A stretch of DNA of 64,000 nt from Empedobacter falsenii (GTDB taxonomy: Bacteria > Bacteroidota > Bacteroidia > Flavobacteriales > Weeksellaceae), in the NCBI RefSeq assembly GCF_013488205.1, contig NZ_CP040908.1, positions 1,589,876 to 1,653,875 of the forward strand, given 5' to 3'. Shown one piece after another: positions 27,430 through 35,866 of the stretch. The position numbers and the translations under genes are program-made. The notes below the pieces were generated by a model. The model did not search any database. It had not been told where the DNA came from and saw only the letters and a program-made list of their open reading frames with translations. How positions within the stretch are numbered: position 1 is the first letter of the stretch; each line of letters starts with the position of its first letter.

Positions 27430-27672
27430 TAATCTCGTTAATTCATCAAGATCTATTTCTTTAAGATTAACATCATAAAATTCATGAATCCAATTTGTTA
27501 TATTAAGATTGTTTCTTTTTCCATTCACATCAACTAGAAATATACATCTCCAATACATTCCTGACGATGACAATGAGGGTATAACTCTCAAATTATTGTA
27601 ACCTTTTTCATGTAAATTTCTAGCCAGATTAAGTATTTTATGCATGTTTATAATATAAAAATTTGTTTCCAT
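27430..27672 (-). pseudogene. N-terminal part of the gene split by the insertion sequence
   Basis: It starts METNFYIINMHKILNLARNLHEKG, or at the second Met (27645), and continues RVIPSLSSSGMYWRCIFLVD...LDELTRLF before running into the insertion sequence, where it ends artificially at 27397. The partner is the fragment at 25754-25975. Family unknown; the full protein would be cytoplasmic, with WRCIF and WKTSIG segments suggesting an alpha/beta fold. Confidence 0.75.
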
Positions 27673-27737
27673 TATTTTGAGATTTTATTAAAGTTGGATA
27701 AAATGTAATAAATTATAAATAAAACATTAGAAATGAT

Positions 27738-28196
27738 TTATTTCCTCTTATGCCTCACCAAATCAGTTACAACTCCCAAAATAATGACAACATCTTCATC
27801 TTGTAATTGAATACAATTTTTGTATTTCGGATTAAGAGAAATCAATTGTTTGTTGATGGCATCATAACGTTTGAACGTGTATTCGGAATTGTTGACCGAT
27901 ACTACAATATCATCATGATGTCTGGGTTCGATATCAGATCGAATGATAAGTAAATCACCTTTTAGGTATTCAGGATACATACTTTCGCCACCCACACGAT
28001 TAAGATAAGTTGCTTCGGGATGATTCAGTAAAATTTCATCCAAACTAATATTATTCTGTACAAAATCAGCAGCAGGAGAGGGGAAACCTGCCGAAACATC
28101 ACCAAAAAATTGAACAAATCGTTTTTCACCATCTGTTTTGATAGGAATATTGATTAACTCTTCTGAGAATTTCGGAACTTGAATAAAATGTACCAT
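27738..28196 (-). CDS. umuD: UmuD-like polymerase V autoproteolytic subunit
   Basis: 152 residues. The cleavage site is Ala36-Gly37 (VSAGFPSPA), the nucleophile Ser72 (GGESMYPEYLKGD) and the general base Lys109 (TFKRYD), all in LexA/UmuD spacing. RecA filament-stimulated self-cleavage gives UmuD', the partner of UmuC in translesion synthesis. Its start directly abuts the umuC stop (28196/28197), so it is translated from the same mRNA, in the order umuC-umuD, the reverse of E. coli. Confidence 0.93.
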   Translation of the reverse strand: MVHFIQVPKFSEELINIPIKTDGEKRFVQFFGDVSAGFPSPAADFVQNNISLDEILLNHPEATYLNRVGGESMYPEYLKGDLLIIRSDIEPRHHDDIVVSVNNSEYTFKRYDAINKQLISLNPKYKNCIQLQDEDVVIILGVVTDLVRHKRK

Positions 28197-29465
28197 TTAA
28201 TAAACATTTAAAATATCTGTAAATCTTGTTGTGTAACAAGGTGACAATCGTTCTTGCTTCATTTTCCATTTTCTATGTATATCTTGAGAAGCTAATTTTA
28301 GCATATGATCGCCATAATTTGCATTTAATTTATCCATCACACTCATCAACGCTTTATGTTTTGGAGATTCTGTATGAAATAAATTCATCTGTGCTTGATT
28401 ATCGGGTGTAATAGCCGAAACAATAACGCCAGCTTTTTTATAATCAGGAACTTTGCCTTCTGCAGGAACCAATTTATCCAATAAAAATAAAGCTGTTTTT
28501 GACAAAACAATGCTCGAATTCGAATCAAAATCTAAGGTTGTACTTAATGAGTTTGAAACAAATGATTGCTTTTCATCAAAACGATTGGTCATCACAAAAA
28601 CAGTAATAATGTTGCATTTTGATTGTTCTTTTCTAAGCTTTTCGGCACAAGAAACAGCAAAAGTAGAAACACGCTCTTTCAGATTTTCATAATCATTGAT
28701 TGTTTTCTCAAAACTTCGAGTTGTGGCAATTGATTTTTTGCGTTGAACTTCATCTAATTTTAAGACGCTTTCGCCTAATAATTCTTTTTTCAAACGCAAT
28801 TCAACGATGGAGAAATTTCGTTTGATGTATTCATCTTCAAGCAAGGTGAAATCAAATGCATTCCGACATCCGATATAAGATAAACGTTTAGCTAAACGTC
28901 GCCCTATTCCCCAGATATCCTCACATTTTAACCATTTTAAAGCTTTGTTTATTTTCTCTTTCGAATCAATCATATAAACACCATTATGATGTTTAGGAAA
29001 TTTCTTTGCTATTCGATTCGCCACTTTAGCTAAAGCCTTTGTAGGAGCAATACCAATACAAACAGGGATTTTGGTAATGGTATATATTTTTTGTTTAATT
29101 TCTTGGGCGTAATTTACCAAATCATAGTTATCAAAGCCTTTGAAAAGAAGAAAAGATTCATCAATCGAATAAATTTCTATATCAGGACAATAGGATTTTA
29201 AAATCATCATCACGCGATTACTCATATCCGCATATAAAGCATAATTTGAAGAGAATACATTAATTTTATTTAATCTAAAATTATTCTCGTATTCAAAAGC
29301 AGGAGCACCCATTGGAATCCCTAAATCTTTTGCTTCATTAGAACGTGCAATTACACAACCATCATTGTTAGAAAGTACTACAACAGGCTTTCCATTCAGC
29401 GTTGGATTAAAAACTCGTTCGCACGAAGCATAAAAATTATTGCAGTCAACTAAAGCATACATCAT
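28197..29465 (-). CDS. umuC: UmuC-like Y-family DNA polymerase
   Basis: 422 residues. The palm starts MMYALVDCNNFYASCERVFNP (metal-binding Asp at about residue 7), then VVLSNNDGCVIARS and the catalytic YSIDESFLLF. The helix-hairpin-helix region (WGIGRRLAKRL) and the little-finger domain follow, with a C-terminal UmuC tail. It copies past damaged bases, with mutations. A -7-like CAACTTTG stands 4 bases before the ATG, and the divergent neighbour has the same arrangement, suggesting both messages begin almost at their start codons and may be co-regulated by DNA damage. No LexA box was identified with confidence. Confidence 0.94.
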   Translation of the reverse strand: MMYALVDCNNFYASCERVFNPTLNGKPVVVLSNNDGCVIARSNEAKDLGIPMGAPAFEYENNFRLNKINVFSSNYALYADMSNRVMMILKSYCPDIEIYSIDESFLLFKGFDNYDLVNYAQEIKQKIYTITKIPVCIGIAPTKALAKVANRIAKKFPKHHNGVYMIDSKEKINKALKWLKCEDIWGIGRRLAKRLSYIGCRNAFDFTLLEDEYIKRNFSIVELRLKKELLGESVLKLDEVQRKKSIATTRSFEKTINDYENLKERVSTFAVSCAEKLRKEQSKCNIITVFVMTNRFDEKQSFVSNSLSTTLDFDSNSSIVLSKTALFLLDKLVPAEGKVPDYKKAGVIVSAITPDNQAQMNLFHTESPKHKALMSVMDKLNANYGDHMLKLASQDIHRKWKMKQERLSPCYTTRFTDILNVY

Positions 29466-29555
29466 GTTACAAAGTTGAGCAAATAAAGCGCTACAAGGTG
29501 TCGCGGAAAAGTGTTAAAAAATTAAAGTTAAAAATTGATTCTGTAAATTTGCGCT
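29466..29555. promoter_or_regulatory. Divergent promoter of umuC and GIY-YIG gene
   Basis: Rightward: TAAATTTG at 29544-29551, then CGCT and ATG. Leftward: CAACTTTG (29477-29470), then TAAC and ATG. Both are -7 boxes of the Bacteroidota TAnnTTTG type placed exactly 4 bases before the start codon, implying near-leaderless transcripts. Confidence 0.65.
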
Positions 29556-30362
29556 ATGGTACTGAATGATAGATTGAAAACATTGGTTGACAAAGTTCCA
29601 AAAAATATTTGTGGCGTGTATTATTTATACAACGACAAGCAAGATATTATCTACATTGGAAAAAGTATTGATATCAGAAAAAGATTGATTCAGCATTTCA
29701 AATCACTTGATAAAAAGGAAATCAAGCTACAACATTTTACGCATTCTATACAATTTGAAAATACAGGAAATGAATTGATTGCTTTGTTGAGAGAATCTGA
29801 ATTAATCAAACAAAATCTGCCAATATTTAATCGAGCTCAACGCAAGATTAAGTTCTTTTACGCATTATATAAAGAAATAAATTCGGATGGTTATCATGCA
29901 TTAATTGTGAAGAAAATTGATAACTCTGGGAACGAAATTATCTCATTTACATCGTTAAATGAAGCAAAAGATTATTTATTCTATATCACTGAAAAATATA
30001 AGCTTTGTCAAAAAGTAAATGGTTTATATAAAATCAAATCAAGTTGTTTTCAATATAGTTTAGAAGAATGTAACGGAGCTTGTATAAATAGGGAAGATGT
30101 GAAACTTTACAACAAAAGAGTTCGTCAATTTTTGAAAACAGTGCATTTACCCAAAAAGGACTTTTTATTTGAATTGGTTGGAAGAACTGAAAATGAAAAA
30201 GGTATTGTATTAATTGAAAAAGGAGTTTACAAAGGATTTGGCTATTGCGATCATTTAATTGAGAATCTAGACGAAATGAAATCATTTATTGAACAAAAAC
30301 AAGATAATAAGGATGTCCGAAAAATCTTATTTCGACATATAAAATCCGAATTATCCAAATAA
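29556..30362 (+). CDS. GIY-YIG nuclease, stand-alone UvrC/Cho-like
   Basis: 268 residues. The catalytic module is at the N-terminus: GVYYLYNDKQDIIYIGKSIDIRKRLIQHF (about 20-48), with the catalytic Glu in LLRESELIKQNLPIFN (about 80). The remainder, containing a Cys cluster (SSCFQYSLEECNGACI) and KGFGYCD, resembles the C-terminal portion found behind exonuclease domains in polymerase III epsilon-UvrC fusion proteins. Here it is a separate protein. It probably nicks damaged DNA. It is divergent from umuC and converges with the SRAP gene by a 12-base overlap, forming an SOS-like set. Confidence 0.85.
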   Translation: MVLNDRLKTLVDKVPKNICGVYYLYNDKQDIIYIGKSIDIRKRLIQHFKSLDKKEIKLQHFTHSIQFENTGNELIALLRESELIKQNLPIFNRAQRKIKFFYALYKEINSDGYHALIVKKIDNSGNEIISFTSLNEAKDYLFYITEKYKLCQKVNGLYKIKSSCFQYSLEECNGACINREDVKLYNKRVRQFLKTVHLPKKDFLFELVGRTENEKGIVLIEKGVYKGFGYCDHLIENLDEMKSFIEQKQDNKDVRKILFRHIKSELSK

Positions 30363-30935
30363 ACTCACTTGACCATCTTCACGCTGGTAGCTGAAATCAG
30401 TAAACGGAACAATTGGTTTACAATTAAGCCAATTCATTAAGTTTTCATCATCATTTAGGACTATTGGCATACGATGTTTAGTATTGTGGATATAATCCAT
30501 AATGCCGACAGCTTCAGTTGTAACTATCGTAAACGTATCATCAGAATATAATCCTGCTAAACACATCAGATTATTGTTGATTCCGATATCATATTTGATT
30601 TTGTCTTTGCCTTCGTGTCGCCATTCATAAAAGCCATCAACCAATATCACACAACGATTGGTGTAAGCATCTCGAAAAGATGGTTTTTCATCTATAGTTT
30701 CAATACGTGCGTTTAAGGTGTTATTCGAATTAAAATCATTTCCAGCCCAATGCGGAATTAAACCCCACTCGAACAAATGAATATAATCTTGTTGATTAGT
30801 GATAACAGGCAACTTTGGATGATCAAAACCTTTGAAATGAGGATTTGGCGTAAATGTAACCTCGGGTTTGAATTTCAACCTCGATTTCTTTTCAATCTGT
30901 TCTTTTGTTTTGGTCACTTTTACATGAAAACACAT
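30351..30935 (-). CDS. SOS response-associated peptidase (SRAP/YedK/HMCES family)
   Basis: 194 residues. The catalytic Cys2 follows Met1 (MCFHVK) and would form a thiazolidine link to abasic sites. The other signature residues are Asn/Arg in LNARIETI, Glu in GFYEWRHEG and His in HTKHRMPIVL. The family shields abasic sites in single-stranded DNA during replication. The gene's end overlaps the GIY-YIG gene's end on the opposite strand by 12 bases. With umuC/umuD it makes up a damage-tolerance cassette within the island. Confidence 0.93.
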   Translation of the reverse strand: MCFHVKVTKTKEQIEKKSRLKFKPEVTFTPNPHFKGFDHPKLPVITNQQDYIHLFEWGLIPHWAGNDFNSNNTLNARIETIDEKPSFRDAYTNRCVILVDGFYEWRHEGKDKIKYDIGINNNLMCLAGLYSDDTFTIVTTEAVGIMDYIHNTKHRMPIVLNDDENLMNWLNCKPIVPFTDFSYQREDGQVSLFG

Positions 30936-31387
30936 AGCATCTACTTTGGAATAAAGGTAATGATTACGACTATAAGAACAATTAAAAATTGAATCAATTT
31001 AAATGATTGTAGAAGAATTAAAACGAATGTTTTTTATAAAGAGTTTTATATACTACGGTTTCATATAAAACAAAAAACCTCCCTAAACCCGCTTTTAAAG
31101 AGGTTATTATTTATACTATTTTGTGTTTTTTATAGTTTTTACTACTTCGCATTTTAAATAAGCACAAAAAAAGCAGTAATCATATAAAATACTGCTTGTG
31201 TAGTTTAAAACAAACTTAGATAACTCCATAAGAATTAAAAGCTAACTTCGGTGAGCCTGTCCTGAGTTTATCGAAGGGTTCAACAGGCTTTACTTTACTA
31301 CTTTTATTTGTTATTTGTATTCAGTAATTTCAATACTCTCATGCCCTCAGGGCAAGATAATAGCTTAGTTATTATGTAAAGAACTAT
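30936..31387. other. Non-coding stretch with a REP-like repeat
   Basis: No gene is found. It contains a small AACCTC/GAGGTT hairpin (31076-31105), a terminator (31164-31197) and a REP-like sequence at 31244-31288 (ACTTCGGTGAGCCTGTCCTG, CTTCG...CGAAG arms) related to the repeats at 20671 and 35698. Confidence 0.55.
31164..31197 (-). terminator. Terminator of the DUF262/HEPN operon
   Basis: On the minus strand: stem AAGCAGTA / TACTGCTT with an 11-base loop, followed by TTTTTTT. It is 190 bases past the HEPN gene stop. Confidence 0.7.
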
Positions 31388-31957
31388 TTACGCGCTTACT
31401 GGCGTATTGATTATGAAGTTACTTATATCTTTAATGGAATTAATATAGTATGTATAATAGGATAGACTTGTGCCTCTTTTTATAGAAAGTAAATGTTGAT
31501 GAGGTTCGATAAATAGTCTGTTATTTAATATATTAACTATATATTTCTGCTTTGCCGCAGTACTTTCATGAGCAATATAATCTCGAATAACTTTCATTTG
31601 ATTAATAATATTTGAATAATTGGGGTCTGTTTTAATTATATCAAATGGATTGTTTGTAAAAAAGCAATCAGAAATATTTTTAATAACCTCAAAATGATTT
31701 ACAAACGATCTATTTTCTTTTTTTATAACTTTATTTAAGTGTTCTAAATCATCAAAAGTTAATCTTCTTGGTGGACAATATCCATGAATACTTGAATTTC
31801 CTATAGCATAATTCTCAAATGAATCTGAAAGAAATTTTTCAAATTTTATAAATATTTTAAAAAAAGCTAGTTCATATAAGGAACTATCAATTGTTAAAGC
31901 TGATGAGAATACAGCGTTCCACTTATCAATTTCATCAATTAAATCTTGGTTATTCAT
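31388..31957 (-). CDS. HEPN-like protein (candidate RNase effector) paired with DUF262
   Basis: 189 residues, almost all helical. Two long helices at the N-terminus (LYELAFFKIFIKFEKFLSDSFENYA) are followed by a late helix carrying R125-DYIA-H130, the R-x4-H signature of HEPN nucleases, in MKVIRDYIAHES. It resembles the MAE_28990/RiboL-PSP HEPN group known from abortive-infection pairs. The start is 1 base after the DUF262 stop, so the genes are coupled. The likely role is an RNA-cleaving toxin controlled by the partner. RNase activity is an inference from the motif. Confidence 0.65.
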   Translation of the reverse strand: MNNQDLIDEIDKWNAVFSSALTIDSSLYELAFFKIFIKFEKFLSDSFENYAIGNSSIHGYCPPRRLTFDDLEHLNKVIKKENRSFVNHFEVIKNISDCFFTNNPFDIIKTDPNYSNIINQMKVIRDYIAHESTAAKQKYIVNILNNRLFIEPHQHLLSIKRGTSLSYYTYYINSIKDISNFIINTPVSA

Positions 31958-31958
31958 T

Positions 31959-33035
31959 CTAATCCATTAAAAATTCTGAAAGTATTCTTACTCTAGTTAT
32001 TCTTTCATCTTTACTCGTAGTTCTTGTACGATGATATTTTTCAAATTCTAAAACATTATGTGGTGCATTTTCAGAATCATATTCAGCATTTAAAAATTCT
32101 GATTCAAACAGCGAAAGTTTACTTATGAATGAATTAATATTAGTATCAAAATTATGATTATCAAATTTTGGATTTCTAGGAATTGAAACATCTAGATTAC
32201 CAAACAATTGATGGTTAAGCGTTACAAATAAAGTCCAAAAATAATTTTTACGATAAAATATTTTTGAATTAAATAACTGGTTATAAAAAATACTTTCAAT
32301 GATGAAGAAAATGCGATTTAATTTTTCCTCAATTAAATCTTGATTAAGAAATTCTTTGTCATATTTTTTATAAGCCGATTCAGTTTTTGTATTGCTGTCA
32401 GTGACAATACCATCAATTAAATTAATAACTAACGAATTCATAAAGTCTACATCTGCCATTCTACTTAAGTCCTTATCCTTGAAAATTTTCTTATCAATAA
32501 AAATATTTTTAAAGTCAGATGATTTTCTTAGAATGAAAACTTTAAATTCACCCCAATATTGAGCGTTTCTTAACTCTTGTTTATTTAATGCTATATTGTT
32601 TGTATTTAATCTAGCAAACATTTCATATATTTTAGAGTCGTCTTTAAGTTTTACAATCTCGAAACTTATGTTATAGTTTAAAAAATTTTCCTTTTCAGCA
32701 TCTGGAAGTTCAGTATATGTTAAGTTGGCAAATTCTTTATTATGTGATTTTTGGATTTTAAACTGATTATCGAAATATTCTAAAATTGCAGTAATACGTT
32801 GTTGCCCGTCAATTACTTCTCTAAAAGTCTTTCTAGTTGCTATGTCGATTTGTTGTCTAATGAAAATTTGAGGAATAGGATAGCCTCTTAATATTGTATC
32901 TATTAAATAAGATTTTGCATTTAGATTCCAAACTTTATTTCTCTGATATTTTGGTGATAATATTAATTCGCCATTATCTTTCCATGAAAGAATATCGTTA
33001 ATTGAAAATGACTTTGTATCTTTTACTTCACTCAT
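31959..33035 (-). CDS. DUF262 domain protein (GmrSD/ParB-like N-domain)
   Basis: 358 residues. The N-terminal DUF262 motifs are present: LSPKYQRNKVWN (27-38), IDTILRGYPIPQIFIR and the nucleotide-binding VIDGQQRITAI (74-84). The middle and C-terminus are helical and carry no GmrSD nuclease (no DUF1524 HNH motif seen). DUF262 proteins hydrolyse nucleotides and sense or cut modified DNA in type IV restriction and other defence systems. The lack of its own nuclease domain makes the neighbouring HEPN protein the probable effector. A two-gene operon is supported by the 1-base gap. Confidence 0.85.
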   Translation of the reverse strand: MSEVKDTKSFSINDILSWKDNGELILSPKYQRNKVWNLNAKSYLIDTILRGYPIPQIFIRQQIDIATRKTFREVIDGQQRITAILEYFDNQFKIQKSHNKEFANLTYTELPDAEKENFLNYNISFEIVKLKDDSKIYEMFARLNTNNIALNKQELRNAQYWGEFKVFILRKSSDFKNIFIDKKIFKDKDLSRMADVDFMNSLVINLIDGIVTDSNTKTESAYKKYDKEFLNQDLIEEKLNRIFFIIESIFYNQLFNSKIFYRKNYFWTLFVTLNHQLFGNLDVSIPRNPKFDNHNFDTNINSFISKLSLFESEFLNAEYDSENAPHNVLEFEKYHRTRTTSKDERITRVRILSEFLMD

Positions 33036-33148
33036 AAATTTGAGGGGTTATTTGTATTATACATAACATTTTTTTACGAATACTATAGCTTTAGTTTCGT
33101 AAATAACAAATATATAAAAAAATCTAATTTATAACCATTGTTGTGTAA

Positions 33149-33186
33149 ATAAGTAAAGGGCTTCTATATAGAAGCCCTTTACTTAT
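33149..33186. terminator. Strong hairpin, 16-bp stem
   Basis: Perfect stem ATAAGTAAAGGGCTTC / GAAGCCCTTTACTTAT with a TATATA loop. It lies between the DUF262 promoter and the XRE gene and is able to act in both directions. Confidence 0.75.
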
Positions 33187-33209
33187 ATTAATTTACGTAT
33201 AAATAAAAA

Positions 33210-33248
33210 ACTCAGGTGAACTTTTAACCTAAAATCTAACACCTGAGT
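33210..33248 (-). terminator. Second hairpin behind the XRE gene
   Basis: 9-bp stem ACTCAGGTG / CACCTGAGT with a 21-base loop. On the minus strand it is followed by TTTTTATTTA, so it would end the XRE transcript coming from the right. Confidence 0.65.
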
Positions 33249-33323
33249 AATAAATGAACGTCATGCCTATGACTTATATTCATTTCGAATTTAAGATTTT
33301 TATTTTAAACTAAACGTTTTTAA

Positions 33324-33581
33324 TTATTTAATGTCTTTTACTTTTTTCACAAACTCCTCGTAAGTTTCAGATTTTTCATTGTCCCAGTTTGTTGGTTCTA
33401 TTAAATCATAAATACTTACTCTTAGTAATTTTGCAATCTCAATTAGTTCTTCCAAAGAAGGTTGTCTTTTGTTATTTCGCCATTTAGATATTGTAAATTC
33501 AGTTTTACCAATAAATTTAGCAATGACTCTATTTTGTACATTTCTTTCTTTAAAAACAATATCTAATCGATTAATTTTCAT
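33324..33581 (-). CDS. XRE-family transcriptional regulator
   Basis: 85 residues from the Met codon at 33579-33581; a longer frame up to 33629 exists, but the first 16 residues are hydrophobic and unlike a regulator. The HTH is NRVIAKFIGKTEFTISKWRNNKRQPSLEELIEIAKLLRVSIYDLI, a typical Cro/C1 pattern, followed by an acidic tail. It is a single gene with its own terminator. Its target could be the DUF262 operon or itself. Such small XRE proteins are common on mobile islands. Confidence 0.75.
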   Translation of the reverse strand: MKINRLDIVFKERNVQNRVIAKFIGKTEFTISKWRNNKRQPSLEELIEIAKLLRVSIYDLIEPTNWDNEKSETYEEFVKKVKDIK

Positions 33582-34807
33582 ATAATTTAAAATATTTATT
33601 AAAAAAGTTTGTCGTTTAATGTCAAACATTGTATATTTGATATATGTTTAAAGCGACACAATTAGTTAAGGCTATTTGACTTAACGAAATGATGTCTCTC
33701 TATTCGGGAATAATCCGGTAAATTATAAGCCCTAGAGAGTACAAAAAGTCGCCCAATACACTGGGATTTTCATATATTTGCGATAATTCCAGAGGGCGAT
33801 TTATGCGTTTGTACTTCATTGGGCAAGAGTTTACTCTAAAGGTTTTCTTACCGGATTTCCTCACGATAATGAAGGAGTGTAAATCGTTTCTCTGACTTTT
33901 TATTTCTACTTCTATCAAGAATAGAAGACATCGTTCCATAAAACCCAACACAAAATGAGAACGAAACAATTTCCATTCATCCGTAAAAAACCGCCAGACA
34001 AAGTCTGTTGGTGTTACTAATTCTTTTAAAGAACAAATCTCCGTTTTATAACATTTAACGGATCGTAAAGAAAAGGGCTATCCTTTCTTTACACGCTCTC
34101 TATCAGAGCCTCGGTAATGAGACTTTGAAAGCATTCGTTTTATCTTTTTTATTCGCACACTAAATGTAAAACGTTTAATATCATTTTCCAAATTTATTGG
34201 GGTTCTGCTACCTATTATTTAGATGTGAGACGTGAGATTTTAGTATTGAGAGGATTGTAGTATGTAATAAGTACAGATTAGATGTTAGATATGAGAATTG
34301 AGAATTGAGATATTAGAGTTGTTGAAAGTGATAACGAATTTGAATATTGAAAAAGGATGAAGAAACTGGCATTAAAACTCTCACGTTAAGAAAATGGTTG
34401 AATGTAACGTTAAAAAGTTTTTAGCCCGTAGGGTTTGTAAAAAGTTTAGTGGAGTGAAAACATTTTTAGTAGAGAGGTTTACGGCCAAGAGTTTTTTGAT
34501 TACTTTTTTGCTCATTTCCCCGAAGGGCATATGAATACTGATAATTAAAATAGATAAGTAATGAATAAAAAAGTGATAGAAAGTATTTTACATTCATTTT
34601 TTCCTTGATGAAAAAACGAACCAAAAAAATCAAGACCGCGATTTTCGACGTTCAATTCCCATTTCACGCACTAAAAAGATTAAATGTTTCGCATACGCTC
34701 ACTAATCTTTTTTACGCTTGTTTCAATGGATTGAAACTCGTCTGCAAATCGTATGTCGACTCTAAAATCCGTTATAAAAAGTGAATTTGAATATAATAAG
34801 AATAAAA

Positions 34808-34946
34808 ACGTAAAACGTTAAGCGTATCACATAAACCGTAAAAACAAAAACCCCTTTCCCAAAAACAAAGTTGGCGCGATGTACAGGAAAAGGAGTGGCT
34901 TTTAAAACTAATGTTGAATTTAAAAAACTTATGTAAAATTATGAAA
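34808..34946 (+). repeat. Orphan copy of the susC leader
   Basis: About 139 bases closely matching 35726-35866: ACGTAAAACGTTAAGCGTA at the left, a CCTTTCC/GGAAAAGG hairpin around AAAGTTGGCGCGATGTA, TTTTAAAACTAATGTTGAAT, and GTAAAATTATGAAA including the start codon. Here the ATG is followed by AAA GAG TAA, so no product is made. It is the relic of a second susC gene or a promoter duplication. Confidence 0.75.
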
Positions 34947-35181
34947 GAGTAAACAGATTCACACTCTATCCCCCGAAGACAACTCAAAGAGTATAAATGA
35001 TCTTCATAAAATGATTAGTGTTAATTTTTAGTTTTCATTTATTAATGTAATTTTTAAAACCTGTCGGAGGGGGATATTTTAAGAGGAATATAGGATAAAA
35101 GTAGACGAGCTCACGCGCGCGTGATAATAGAGATGAAATTCTAAATGGAATTTGTGATAATAAGAAGATAATTAGAAGTTC

Positions 35182-35238
35182 ATTATTTTATTACGTTCAT
35201 TTTTATTCATGAGTTATTATTTTATTACGTTCATTTTT
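35182..35238 (+). repeat. Tandem direct repeat of 23 bases, period 34
   Basis: ATTATTTTATTACGTTCATT followed by TTT occurs at 35182-35204 and again at 35216-35238. No function is proposed. Confidence 0.7.
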
Positions 35239-35725
35239 GTCTTGACACAAAAACATTTGAGATTAAGAGGAGAAGCTCCAGTGGAGCTTAGGTAAAATTG
35301 TTACAAGTCGGTCAATAACGGCTACTCGCTAAATGCTTTAGAACATTCGCATATGAAATGCGAACATAAATCATTTTAACGCTCTTTACGCCTAATTGAC
35401 ACTCGACTTTTCAGCAATGACCGTTTCTAAACTCGTTGTTAAAAGTGAATTTGAGTATATAAATAAGAATTAAAAATCCGACGATTTAGAATCGAAATGT
35501 AATTCAACTCTAAATTATTGGAATAAAAAAGTTGGAGTGTTTGAGTGGAGTGAGTTGCCAACTTTATGGAAATAATTTATTTAGTTGAATCATTGAGAGA
35601 CTACTGTCGGCATCTTTTTTTGTTTCGTTTTTTTGGATGCTCAAAAAAATGAAAGGAAGAAATTTTTCGACAAGCTAAGAATACCAACGAGATGAGATTC
35701 TTCGACAGGCTCAGAATGACAAAAT

Positions 35726-35866
35726 ACGTAAAACGTTAAGCGTAAAACTTATAACTTAAAAACAAAAACTTCCTTTCCCCAAAACAAAGTTGGCGCGATG
35801 TATAGGAAAAGGAGAGGCTTTTAAAACTAATGTTGAATTTTAAAAAACTATTGTAAAATTATGAAA
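35726..35866 (+). promoter_or_regulatory. Leader of the susC operon with conserved hairpin
   Basis: The second copy of the leader, ending in the real susC start. The GC-containing block GTTGGCGCGATGTA sits in the loop of a CCTTTCC/GGAAAAGG stem and is kept in both copies, which suggests a cis-acting RNA element controlling susC expression. The mechanism is unknown. Confidence 0.5.

Larger units (their letters stand above)
33582..35860. other. 2.3-kb non-coding, repeat-rich region
   Basis: No convincing gene on either strand. It holds a duplicated leader (34808-34946 and 35726-35866), a 23-base direct repeat (35182-35204 and 35216-35238), REP-like copies (35663-35682, 35698-35720) and a GATGAAAAAACGAACC-type dispersed sequence near 34613. 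Near 35531-35571 there is an AAGTTGG/CCAACTT hairpin. Some tracts are TGAGA-rich and low in complexity (34225-34320). It looks like the debris of at least one lost SusC-type locus. Confidence 0.6.

Noticed and set aside
33700-33969. 89-residue reading frame on the minus strand
   Set aside because: No family, odd composition, no start signals, and it lies within a region of repeats and hairpins.
34772-34987. 71-residue reading frame on the minus strand
   Set aside because: It is the antisense of the orphan susC leader copy and has no coding features.
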